This document shows positions 17,175 to 23,761 of a DNA stretch of 64,000 bases, one piece after another. A program made the position numbers and the translations under genes. The notes under the pieces are model-generated. The model was not told where the DNA came from. It worked only from the letters and a program-made list of their open reading frames with translations, and made no database searches. This DNA comes from Flavobacterium oncorhynchi (GTDB taxonomy: Bacteria; Bacteroidota; Bacteroidia; Flavobacteriales; Flavobacteriaceae). The stretch lies in the NCBI RefSeq assembly GCF_002217355.1, contig NZ_MUHA01000007.1:369519-433518 (forward strand), given 5' to 3'. Numbering within the stretch: the stretch's first letter is position 1; every line of letters starts with the position of its first letter.

Positions 17175-18353
17175 ATGAATGTATTAAAACGTTGTGTTTT
17201 TGGAATCGGCCTGTTAAGTCTGGCTTTAGTTTCAGTTCAATGCAAAAGCGATAAAAAAATGGATGCTACAGTTTCAGATCAAAAAGCAGCAGTAACGATC
17301 GAAAAATCGGCTTACGGAACAACTGCAAAAGGAGAAAAAATCGACAGTTATAAGTTGAAAAACCAAAACGGAATGGAAGTAGATATTATCACTTTTGGTG
17401 GTATTATTACCGATTTGAAAGTTCCTAATAAGGAAGGTGTTTCTGAAAATGTTGTAATCGGATTTAATTCTTTGGCACAATACGAAAAAGAGAATCCGTT
17501 TTTTGGAGCTTTAATTGGAAGGTACGGAAACCGCATTGCGAAAGGAAAATTTTCTTTGGATGGAAAAGAGTATCAATTGGCAATAAATAATGCGCCAAAT
17601 GCTTTACACGGAGGACCGAATGGTTTTTTTAAAGTGGTTTGGAAAGCAGATGAGATTAAATCTGGAGAAACAGCTTCTTTAAAATTATCATATTTAAGTA
17701 AAGATATGGAAGAAGGTTATCCAGGAAATTTACAAGTTTTTGTGACTTATACATTGACAAATGATAATCAATTAGAAGTTTTATATGAAGCAGCAACAGA
17801 CAAGAAAACGGTTGTGAACTTAACGCAGCATTCGTATTTTAATTTATCTGGAGATTTTTCTAAAACAATCTTAGATCACGAATTGACTTTAAATGCGGAT
17901 AAAATTGTTCCAGTTGACGCGACTTTAATTCCAACAGGAAAATTAGAGGATGTTGCCAATACACCTTTTGATTTTAGAACACCAAAATTGGTTGGTAAAG
18001 ACATCGAAGCTAAAAACGAGCAGTTAGAAAGAGGAAAAGGTTACGATCACTGCTGGGTGTTGAACAATCCTGAAAAAGGAAAAACAATCATTGCAAAAGT
18101 ATACCACGCAGCAAGCGGAAGAGTTTTGGAAATGACTACTGATGAGCCAGGAATTCAGTTTTACTCAGGAAATTTCCTTGATGGAACTTTACCAACACGC
18201 GACGGAAAAACATACGGACACAGAACGGGATTATGTTTGGAAACAGAGCATTATCCAGATTCTCCAAATCAGAAAAATTTCCCAACAACGGTTTTAAACC
18301 CGGGAGAAAATTATAAAACTAAAACTACTTTTAAATTTTCAGTAAAGAAATAG
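17175..18353 (+). CDS. galM: Aldose 1-epimerase, probable lipoprotein
   Basis: Second mutarotase of the window, 392 aa. The ATG at 17175 gives a hydrophobic leader ending in LALVSVQC-KSDKK, which looks like a lipoprotein signal with an unusual Gln before Cys; an upstream in-frame start at 17115 would spoil this. The epimerase domain shows GALIGRYGNRIAKG, NALHGGPNGF, LTQHSYFNLSGD and LCLETEHYPDSPN (catalytic His and Glu). It probably acts in the periplasm on sugars before uptake. Its place after araA suggests arabinose mutarotation, a link seen in other Bacteroidota ara operons. It ends at a strong terminator. Confidence 0.9.
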   Translation: MNVLKRCVFGIGLLSLALVSVQCKSDKKMDATVSDQKAAVTIEKSAYGTTAKGEKIDSYKLKNQNGMEVDIITFGGIITDLKVPNKEGVSENVVIGFNSLAQYEKENPFFGALIGRYGNRIAKGKFSLDGKEYQLAINNAPNALHGGPNGFFKVVWKADEIKSGETASLKLSYLSKDMEEGYPGNLQVFVTYTLTNDNQLEVLYEAATDKKTVVNLTQHSYFNLSGDFSKTILDHELTLNADKIVPVDATLIPTGKLEDVANTPFDFRTPKLVGKDIEAKNEQLERGKGYDHCWVLNNPEKGKTIIAKVYHAASGRVLEMTTDEPGIQFYSGNFLDGTLPTRDGKTYGHRTGLCLETEHYPDSPNQKNFPTTVLNPGENYKTKTTFKFSVKK

Positions 18354-18383
18354 TTTTGGAATTTGTTAATTAGTTCAGTTCTC

Positions 18384-18420
18384 AAAAAACCTCGAAAGCA
18401 TTGCTTTCGAGGTTTTTTTT
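18384..18420 (+). terminator. Intrinsic terminator of the ara operon
   Basis: Stem CCTCGAAAGC/GCTTTCGAGG with a 3-base loop followed by eight T residues, about 30 bases after the mutarotase stop codon. Confidence 0.92.
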
Positions 18421-18457
18421 ATAAAAGTACCAATAGAAACAAAGAATTCGCTCATTT

Positions 18458-18561
18458 TTGTCATTTCGACGAAGGAGAAATCTCCGCGAGTAACTCGATA
18501 AAGATTTGAGAATTCCTATGTAGAGCTTCTTGTGAAGATTTCTCCTTCGTCGAAATGACAA
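18458..18561. repeat. REP-like palindromic element with exact 26-bp arms
   Basis: The arms at 18458-18483 and 18536-18561 are perfect reverse complements around a 52-bp centre; each contains GTCATTTCGACGAAGGAG or its complement. Similar GTCATTTCGACG elements recur in intergenic regions of Flavobacterium genomes (recalled). A spurious upstream extension of the OsmC frame runs through it. Confidence 0.75.
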
Positions 18562-18641
18562 GATTGCGGATAAAACTTTACGACTTTGCCAGATTAATTG
18601 ATTCGAAAAAGAAAAAACTTAATTTAGCAATAAAAATAAAA

Positions 18642-19109
18642 ATGAAACATTTATTCCAAGCAGAATTAAATTGGACTTCAAAAAAAGAAGAAAATCCAAC
18701 TTCAAAAATTTACAGTAAAACACATCAAATTAAAATTGAAGGCAAGCCAGTTTTGGATGTTTCGGCGGCAAAAGCATTTAAAGGAGATCCCGCATTATAT
18801 AATCCAGAAGATTTATTGTTAAGCAGTTTAGTTTCCTGCCATATGATGTCCTATTTATATGTATGTTCTCAAAACGGAATAGAAGTTCTCGAATATGCAG
18901 ATAACGCCGAAGCAGTACTTGAAGTTTCTACAGATGGAAGAGGGCGTTTTGTTGAGGTTAGGTTAAATCCAAAAGTAAAAATTTCAAATCCAGATCAAAT
19001 TGAATTGGCTTTGGAATTACATTTTAAAGCAAACCAATTGTGTTTTATAGCAAATTCGTGCAACTTTCCTGTTTTGCATGATGCAAGTTGTGAGGTTTCC
19101 AGGATATAA
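18642..19109 (+). CDS. OsmC-family peroxiredoxin-like protein
   Basis: Protein of 155 aa in the OsmC/Ohr superfamily, thiol peroxidases that detoxify organic hydroperoxides. The first active cysteine is in LLSSLVSCHMMSYLYVCSQNG (Cys near residue 66) and the second in NQLCFIANSCNFPV (near 138); two-cysteine spacing of this kind is the family hallmark. The ATG at 18642 is chosen because the open frame upstream runs into the palindromic repeat. It stands alone, with no operon partner, between a repeat and the tRNA-Leu terminator. Confidence 0.85.
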   Translation: MKHLFQAELNWTSKKEENPTSKIYSKTHQIKIEGKPVLDVSAAKAFKGDPALYNPEDLLLSSLVSCHMMSYLYVCSQNGIEVLEYADNAEAVLEVSTDGRGRFVEVRLNPKVKISNPDQIELALELHFKANQLCFIANSCNFPVLHDASCEVSRI

Positions 19110-19190
19110 GTGATGTAAGTTCATTTAAATGCAGAGCTTTAAACGCAAAGTTATATTTACTTACATGCTTTATATGGTTTAAAAAATACC
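19108..19190. repeat. Dispersed ATATAAGTG...TTATATGG repeat, copy 1
   Basis: Starts with ATATAAGTGATGTAAGTTCA and ends with CTTTATATGGTTTAAA. The second copy at 30617-30733 has the same ends with small changes, and the two ends are partly complementary. It is an intergenic palindromic repeat of unknown role. Confidence 0.55.
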
Positions 19191-19192
19191 AT

Positions 19193-19224
19193 AAAAAAAC
19201 CTCTTCATTGCTGAAGAGGTTTTA
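19193..19224 (-). terminator. Terminator of tRNA-Leu
   Basis: On the minus strand, the stem ACCTCTTCAGC/GCTGAAGAGGT-type hairpin (AAACCTCTTCA...TGAAGAGGTTT) is followed by seven T residues, immediately after the tRNA 3' end. Confidence 0.85.
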
Positions 19225-19226
19225 CG

Positions 19227-19306
19227 TACCCGGAGCCGGAGTCGAACCGGCACGGTTTCCCACAGGTGTTTGAGACCAGCGCGTCTACCAATTCCGCCAT
19301 CCGGGC
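19227..19306 (-). tRNA. tRNA-Leu (anticodon CAA)
   Basis: The minus strand reads GCCCGGATGGCGGAATTGG at the 5' end, folds to a 7-bp acceptor stem closed by a G-U pair, and has the T arm GCCGG-TTCGACT-CCGGC. The anticodon loop CTCAAAC gives CAA, decoding UUG leucine. The anticodon stem has one T-T mismatch. The variable arm is short for a leucine tRNA but can form a small stem. CCA is not encoded. Confidence 0.88.
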
Positions 19307-19466
19307 TTAGCAGACGAAAAAACAACTAATAAGTCAATTGTTTTAACGCAATAGAATGAAGTCATAAATGGCGCCATTCCTTTAACACGGTGCAAATGTA
19401 AAAAATAAATTTAAACCAACTACTAAAAATACTTAAATTTTTCCTTTCAGTGTCCAATAAATTTTA

Positions 19467-19474
19467 TAAATTTG
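19467..19474 (+). promoter_or_regulatory. -7 box upstream of prs
   Basis: TAAATTTG is an exact TAnnTTTG box about 120 bases before the prs ATG; no clear TTG lies at the -33 distance. The leader contains CCTCG and CGAGG segments that could pair, but no known riboswitch is recognised in this 291-bp gap. Confidence 0.45.
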
Positions 19475-19597
19475 CACCTCGTTAAAACGACGCACACACA
19501 ACTAACTACACCCGAGGCATTTATGCAGGTTTTGCTTTACCTAAAATGATAAAGTCGAATTGTGCAGAGCGCAGCGGAGCAAAAACAACAAATTATA

Positions 19598-20539
19598 ATG
19601 TCGCACCTAGAACCAGAAGCTAAAATTTTTGCTTGTTCACAAAGTGTTTATCTTGCAGAAAAAATTGCAGAACAATACGGAATTCCGTTAGGAAAAGTAA
19701 CGATGTCAACGTACAGTGATGGAGAATTTCAGCCGTCTTACGAAGAGTCAATTAGAGGATTACGCGTTTTTATCGTGTGCTCAACATTTCCAACTGCTGA
19801 TAATTTGATGGAATTGTTATTAATGATTGATGCGGCAAAACGCGCATCAGCAAGACACATTACAGCTGTTATGCCTTATTTTGGTTGGGCAAGACAAGAT
19901 AGAAAAGATAAACCAAGAGTTCCAATTGGAGCTAAGTTAGTAGCTAATTTATTAGATGCTGCAGGAGCGACAAGAGTAATGACAATGGATTTGCATGCAG
20001 ATCAAATCCAAGGATTTTTTGAAAAACCAGTAGATCATTTATTCGCATCTACTATCTTTTTACCATACGTAGAAAGTTTAAAATTAGAAAACCTAACAAT
20101 TGCATCTCCAGATATGGGAGGTTCAAAAAGAGCATATGCTTACTCTAAGTTTTTAGAATCAGATGTAGTAATCTGTTACAAACAAAGAAAAGCAGCCAAC
20201 GTTATCGACACTATGGAATTGATTGGTGAGGTAAAAGGTCGTAACGTAATATTAGTAGACGACATGATCGATACAGGAGGAACTTTAGCAAAAGCTGCAG
20301 ACCTAATGATCGAAAAAGGAGCGCTAAGTGTTAGAGCAATTTGTACACACGCTATATTATCTGGCAGTGCGTATGAGAAAATCGAAAATTCAAAATTGAC
20401 AGAATTAATCGTTACAGATTCAATTCCGTTAAAGAAAGAATCAAAGAAAATAAAAGTAGTGAGTTGTGCACCGCTTTTTGCAGAAGTTATGCACATGGTG
20501 CACCACAACAATTCCATTAGTGGAAAATTTATAATGTAG
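19598..20539 (+). CDS. prs: Ribose-phosphate pyrophosphokinase (PRPP synthetase)
   Basis: Enzyme of 313 aa making PRPP from ribose-5-phosphate and ATP for purine, pyrimidine, histidine and NAD synthesis. The N-terminal ATP and phosphate regions read IFACSQSVYLAEKIAEQYG and TYSDGEFQPSYEESIRG. DLHADQIQGFF near residue 128 is the metal-binding HADQ signature, and VILVDDMIDTGGTL near 217 is the PRPP-binding loop. The open frame starts 12 codons earlier, but the ATG at 19598 gives the standard length and N-terminus. Ribosomal protein L25 and pth follow, a common bacterial order. Confidence 0.96.
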   Translation: MSHLEPEAKIFACSQSVYLAEKIAEQYGIPLGKVTMSTYSDGEFQPSYEESIRGLRVFIVCSTFPTADNLMELLLMIDAAKRASARHITAVMPYFGWARQDRKDKPRVPIGAKLVANLLDAAGATRVMTMDLHADQIQGFFEKPVDHLFASTIFLPYVESLKLENLTIASPDMGGSKRAYAYSKFLESDVVICYKQRKAANVIDTMELIGEVKGRNVILVDDMIDTGGTLAKAADLMIEKGALSVRAICTHAILSGSAYEKIENSKLTELIVTDSIPLKKESKKIKVVSCAPLFAEVMHMVHHNNSISGKFIM

Positions 20540-20625
20540 AAGCAGTAGGCTTTAGGCTATAAGCCGTAAGCAATGTTACTCATTTTAAAAAAAAGCTTAA
20601 AGCGTATTGCTTAAAGCTTACAGCA
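20540..20625. repeat. AGCTTAAAGC/GCTTTA palindromic repeat in the prs-rplY gap
   Basis: Segments GCTTTAGGCTATAAGCCGTAAGCAAT and AGCTTAAAGCGTATTGCTTAAAGCTTAC contain several complementary pieces (GCTTTA/TAAAGC, AAGCAAT/ATTGCTT). They could fold into a hairpin that serves as the prs terminator or is simply an intergenic repeat. Confidence 0.4.
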
Positions 20626-20662
20626 AAATAGAATATTTTATTAATAACTATATTTTTTTACA

Positions 20663-21274
20663 ATGAAATCGATTACAATTAAAGGATCAGAAAGAGAAAG
20701 CGTGGGCAAAGTGTCAACTAAAGCCTTACGTAATGCTGGACAGGTTCCTTGCGTTTTATACGGAGGAAATCAGGCAGTACACTTCTCAGCAGACGTTACA
20801 GCATTTAAAAACTTGGTTTACACTCCAAACGCTCACACAGTTGTGATCGAACTTGGAAAAGGAAAATCATTCAATGCAATTTTACAAGACATTCAGGTTC
20901 ACCCTGTATCTGACAAAATTTTACACATTGACTTCTTTCAATTATTTGATGAGAAAGAAATCACTATGGAAGTTCCAGTAAAAATTGTTGGTACATCTAA
21001 AGGTGTTCTTGCAGGTGGTGTTTTACGTTTAAACCAACGTAAATTAAAAGTTAAAGCTTTACCAGCAAATCTTCCTGATTTTGTTGAAGCTGACATCACT
21101 CCACTTGAAATGGGTAACAAATTATATGTTACTAAAGTTGGTGCTCCAGAATACAAAATTATGCACCCAGACAACACAGTTGTTGCTCAAGTAAGAATTT
21201 CTCGTGCTGCTATGAAAGCTGCTCAAGAAGCTGCAAAAGCTGCAAAAGCTCCTGCAAAAGGAAAGAAAAAATAA
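20663..21274 (+). CDS. rplY: 50S ribosomal protein L25 (CTC/TL5 type)
   Basis: Ribosomal protein of 203 aa that binds 5S rRNA. Residues 1-90 form the L25 core ([21 protein letters not shown], then [20 protein letters not shown]) and residues about 95-180 the TL5/CTC C-terminal domain. A low-complexity Ala/Lys tail ends the protein. The long two-domain form is normal in Bacteroidota. A TATATTTT box at 20649-20656 is one mismatch from a -7 box and would leave almost no leader. A terminator follows. Confidence 0.94.
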   Translation: MKSITIKGSERESVGKVSTKALRNAGQVPCVLYGGNQAVHFSADVTAFKNLVYTPNAHTVVIELGKGKSFNAILQDIQVHPVSDKILHIDFFQLFDEKEITMEVPVKIVGTSKGVLAGGVLRLNQRKLKVKALPANLPDFVEADITPLEMGNKLYVTKVGAPEYKIMHPDNTVVAQVRISRAAMKAAQEAAKAAKAPAKGKKK

Positions 21275-21292
21275 TTTTTTTCAAATCATACA

Positions 21293-21330
21293 AAAAGCCT
21301 CAATCTTACGATTGGGGCTTTTTTTTTTTT
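21293..21330 (+). terminator. Terminator of rplY
   Basis: Stem AAGCCTCAATC/GATTGGGGCTT (one G-T pair) with loop TTAC, followed by a long T run. Confidence 0.9.
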
Positions 21331-21381
21331 GAGGTTCTGAGATGCTGAGGTACTAAGGTTCTAAGTTTTTTAATATGAGAG

Positions 21382-21506
21382 GGCTTCGACTTCGCTCAGC
21401 TTGACACGCTTAATGTTTGTCAGGCTGAGCGGAGTCGAAGCTCTGTATAGTTATAACTATGTATTGTAGAGCTACTTGCGATCCTTCGACTTCGCTCAGG
21501 ATGACA
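21382..21506. repeat. REP-like TTCGACTTCGCTCAG element, three arms
   Basis: GCTTCGACTTCGCTCAGCTTGACA at 21383-21406, its inverted version near 21418-21441 (CAGGCTGAGCGGAGTCGAAG) and a third forward copy at 21484-21506. Such GTCAxxCTGAGCGxAGTCGAAG repeats are widespread intergenic elements in Bacteroidota (recalled). The remainder of the 399-bp rplY-pth gap holds short AT-rich repeats and no gene. Confidence 0.75.
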
Positions 21507-21638
21507 TAAGAGTAGCACAAAATAAAATCAGTGTTAGCCTGTTTTATCTGCGTACCATTCTTAGTGACCTTTACGGTTAAATAACCACTAACAGGCAATT
21601 ATCTAATTGTCACATTCACAAATTATCTAATTATCCAA

Positions 21639-21669
21639 TTGCCACATTCTCTAATTAATCTTACTTTTG
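21639..21669 (+). promoter_or_regulatory. pth promoter placed at the start codon
   Basis: TTG at 21639-21641 and TACTTTTG at 21662-21669 are separated by 20 bases, an ideal Bacteroidota promoter. Initiation expected 4-5 bases after the box falls on or one base before the ATG at 21674. Confidence 0.68.
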
Positions 21670-21673
21670 CATC

Positions 21674-22351
21674 ATGATAAAATGGATAACAAAACTGTTT
21701 TCATCAACACCAAAAGAAGAGAACACAGAAGATAATATGAAACCGGAGGTTCACGAACACCAAAAAAACAATATAAAAAGCGTGAGTAAAAAATATTTAA
21801 TTGTAGGTTTAGGAAATATCGGAGCCGAATACGTAAACACAAGACATAATATCGGATTTAAAGTATTAGACTTTTTAGTTAAAAAAGAAGGTCTTTCATT
21901 TGAAACTGTAAAATTAGGAGCGTTAGCGGAATACAAATTTAAAGGAAGAACATTTTTGCTTCTTAAGCCAAATACCTACATGAATTTGAGCGGAAAAGCA
22001 GTAAAATATTGGATGGATAAAGAAAATATTCCGTTAGAAAATATTTTGGTAATTACTGATGACTTAAACCTGTCGTTTGGAACGATCCGAATTAAGCCAA
22101 AAGGAAGTGATGGAGGTCATAACGGACTAAAAAATATCAATCTTGTTTTGAATACGCAGCAATATGCCCGCTTTAGATTTGGAATCAGTGATCAGTTTAA
22201 AAAAGGGCAGCAGGTTGATTATGTTTTGGGAGAATGGGATGAAGATGAAAAAGCAAAATTGACAGAACGTTTAGAGGTTGCATCAGAAATTATAAAATCT
22301 TTTGGTACAGCCGGTCTTGAAAACACGATGACAACCTTTAACGGAAAATAA
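21674..22351 (+). CDS. pth: Peptidyl-tRNA hydrolase
   Basis: Recycles peptidyl-tRNA dropped by ribosomes by cleaving the ester bond. The catalytic domain begins at YLIVGLGNIGAEYVNTRHNIGF (about residues 41-62, catalytic His58) and contains KPNTYMNLSGKAV and GSDGGHNGLKNI, all diagnostic. The frame from 21674 gives 225 aa with about 39 extra N-terminal residues that are charged and poorly conserved-looking. A second ATG at 21737 would remove 21 of them. The promoter box ends only 5 bases before 21674, so either the message is leaderless or translation begins at 21737. Confidence 0.93.
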   Translation: MIKWITKLFSSTPKEENTEDNMKPEVHEHQKNNIKSVSKKYLIVGLGNIGAEYVNTRHNIGFKVLDFLVKKEGLSFETVKLGALAEYKFKGRTFLLLKPNTYMNLSGKAVKYWMDKENIPLENILVITDDLNLSFGTIRIKPKGSDGGHNGLKNINLVLNTQQYARFRFGISDQFKKGQQVDYVLGEWDEDEKAKLTERLEVASEIIKSFGTAGLENTMTTFNGK

Positions 22352-22429
22352 AGAGTATCAGATGTTTGTCTTGGATAAAATTCAATTTATCAATTAATTA
22401 AATTGAATTATAACGAAATACTATTTTCA

Positions 22430-22459
22430 ATTCCAAAGTTAAATGTCTAAATTTGGAAT
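22430..22459 (+). promoter_or_regulatory. sod promoter with inverted repeat
   Basis: TAAATTTG at 22448-22455 is an exact -7 box about 38 bases before the sod ATG. It overlaps the right arm of an inverted repeat, ATTCCAAA at 22430-22437 and TTTGGAAT at 22452-22459, which could be an operator. Confidence 0.45.
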
Positions 22460-22492
22460 AAATTATTTATAAACCATAAAAATCATAATACC

Positions 22493-23101
22493 ATGGCTTT
22501 TGAATTACCACAATTACCTTATGCATATGATGCATTAGAACCACATATTGATGCACGTACAATGGAAATTCACCATTCAAAACATCATAATGCATACACT
22601 ACAAATCTTAATGCTGCTATTGCAGGTACAGATTTAGAAGGAAAAACAATCGAAAATATCTTAATTAACCTAGATAAAACTAATGCAGCTGTTCGTAACA
22701 ATGGTGGAGGTTTTTACAACCACAATTTATTCTGGACAGTAATGGCTCCAAATGGAGGCGGATTGCCAACTGGTGATTTATTAGCTGCTATCGAAGCTTC
22801 TTTTGGAACTTTTGAAGAGTTTAAAGCAAAGTTTGCTAAAGCTGGTGCAACACAATTTGGTTCAGGATGGGCTTGGTTATGTGTACACAAAGGCGGTAAA
22901 TTAGACGTTTGCGGAACTCCAAACCAAGACAATCCATTAATGCCAGAAGTTGGCTGTGGTGGAACTCCAATTTTAGGAATGGACGTTTGGGAGCACGCTT
23001 ACTACTTAAACTACCAAAACAGAAGACCAGATTATATTGAGGCTTTCTTCAACGTAATTAACTGGACAGAAGTTGCTAGAAGATTTGCTTTAGATAAATA
23101 A
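22493..23101 (+). CDS. sod: Superoxide dismutase (Fe/Mn family)
   Basis: Cytoplasmic enzyme of 202 aa dismutating superoxide. Metal ligands are visible as His27 in [12 protein letters not shown], the histidine in NHNLFWTVM near residue 75, and Asp plus His in the signature [12 protein letters not shown] near 163-168. [12 protein letters not shown] near 120-131 is the family motif. Iron or manganese preference cannot be decided reliably by eye. No signal peptide is seen. It is monocistronic with its own promoter and terminator. Confidence 0.95.
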   Translation: MAFELPQLPYAYDALEPHIDARTMEIHHSKHHNAYTTNLNAAIAGTDLEGKTIENILINLDKTNAAVRNNGGGFYNHNLFWTVMAPNGGGLPTGDLLAAIEASFGTFEEFKAKFAKAGATQFGSGWAWLCVHKGGKLDVCGTPNQDNPLMPEVGCGGTPILGMDVWEHAYYLNYQNRRPDYIEAFFNVINWTEVARRFALDK

Positions 23102-23125
23102 GAAGATAGAGTAAAGAATAAAGAG

Positions 23126-23158
23126 AAAAGACGGATGCGCAAGTGTCCGTCTTTTTTT
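23126..23158 (+). terminator. Terminator of sod
   Basis: Stem AGACGGA/TCCGTCT with a 10-base loop and a seven-T run, 25 bases after the sod stop codon. Confidence 0.88.
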
Positions 23159-23221
23159 ATTTAGTATCATCTTTTCTCTTTGTTCTATTTTCTTTATTCT
23201 ATTCTCTAAAAAAAAGTAAAA

Positions 23222-23292
23222 TAAAAAAGGCGGAATCTCTTCCACCTTTTTTGCCCCAAATCTACCATAAACTTAACCTACTAATGTTATGG
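23222..23292 (-). ncRNA. Predicted small RNA, tandem copy 1
   Basis: On the minus strand a TACATTTA box (23298-23305) precedes ACCATAAC...GTTTATGGT (hairpin 1), the linker AGATTTGGGGC, and a terminator hairpin GGTGGAA-GAGA-TTCCGCC with six T residues. In this copy the middle stem pair is T-G on the minus strand but would be a C-A mismatch on the plus strand, favouring minus-strand transcription. A second exact -7 box, TATATTTG, lies at 23346-23353. No RNA family was recognised. Confidence 0.5.
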
Positions 23293-23405
23293 TTCAGTAA
23301 ATGTATGGCAGCTATTCTTGTGAAAAAAACTTTTTAGTTGAATGGCAAATATATCCGACAAAAAGCTGTAGATATCTGTTTTTTAGGTGTTTAAATTTAT
23401 TTCAA

Positions 23406-23476
23406 TAAAAAAGGCGGAATCTCTTCCGCCTTTTTTGCCCCAAATCTACCATAAACTTAACCTACTAATGTTATGG
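23406..23476 (-). ncRNA. Predicted small RNA, tandem copy 2
   Basis: Same layout as the neighbouring copies: minus-strand box TACATTTA at 23482-23489, hairpin ACCATAAC/GTTTATGGT, linker and terminator GGCGGAA-GAGA-TTCCGCC with a T run. The middle terminator pair is C-G here. An exact TATATTTG box occurs again at 23530-23537, exactly 184 bases from its counterpart in copy 1. Confidence 0.52.
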
Positions 23477-23589
23477 TTCAGTAAATGTATGGCAGTTATT
23501 ATTGTGAAAAAAACTTTCTAGTTGAATGGCAAATATATTCGACAAAATGGAATAAAAGATGCAAGGTGAGATATTTGAGTTTACTCCAA

Positions 23590-23661
23590 TAAAAAAGGTG
23601 GAATTGCTTCCACCCTTTTTGCCCCAAATCTACCATAAACTTAACCTACTAATGTTATGGT
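23590..23661 (-). ncRNA. Predicted small RNA, tandem copy 3 (purF-proximal)
   Basis: Best promoter of the three: TTTG at 23694-23697, 20 bases, then TACTTTTG at 23666-23673, all on the minus strand. The first hairpin is longer here, CTACCATAAC/GTTTATGGTAG. The terminator stem is GGTGGAA-GCAA-TTCCACC, so the middle pair has become T-A, a covariation relative to copy 2. The predicted product is about 72 nt. Confidence 0.55.
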
Positions 23662-23665
23662 AGTT

Positions 23666-23697
23666 CAAAAGTATTATAGCTTTTCATTTTTACCAAA
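23666..23697 (-). promoter_or_regulatory. Promoter of small RNA copy 3
   Basis: Minus-strand TTTG-N20-TACTTTTG, an exact match to the Bacteroidota promoter pattern, located between the purF stop codon and the RNA. Confidence 0.6.
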
Positions 23698-23761
23698 CAA
23701 ACAGGATAAACGGCAAAAAAAACCGATGAAATGCACAAATTAACCTTTTGTTAGTATTTTA

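Larger units (their letters stand above)
23221..23661 (-). repeat. Three tandem copies of a 184-bp-period element
   Basis: The start ATAAAAAAGG occurs at 23221, 23405 and 23589, exactly 184 bases apart each time. Copies 1 and 2 are alike over about 142 bases with about five differences; the remaining 42 bases of each unit are unrelated. Copy 3 matches over its first 75-80 bases only. The shared 75-bp core contains CCCCAAATCTACCATAAACT and a hairpin with T-runs. The region fills most of the 660-bp gap between sod and purF; no protein gene is convincing in it. Confidence 0.85.

Noticed and set aside
19475..19597. Riboswitch in the prs leader
   Set aside because: Only short complementary segments; no known purine or PRPP aptamer pattern recognised.
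20176..20517. 113-codon minus-strand frame
   Set aside because: Opposite prs in a conserved region; a shadow.
21410..21598. 62-codon minus-strand frame
   Set aside because: Largely made of the REP-like TTCGACTTCGCTCAG repeat.
23143..23337. 64-codon plus-strand frame
   Set aside because: Overlaps the sod terminator and the first tandem RNA unit; the frame is not preserved in the other repeat copies.
23221..23661. CRISPR array
   Set aside because: Only three units with a 142-bp shared part and 42-bp spacers; unit length, number and lack of cas genes do not fit. Promoter and terminator in each unit fit small RNAs better.
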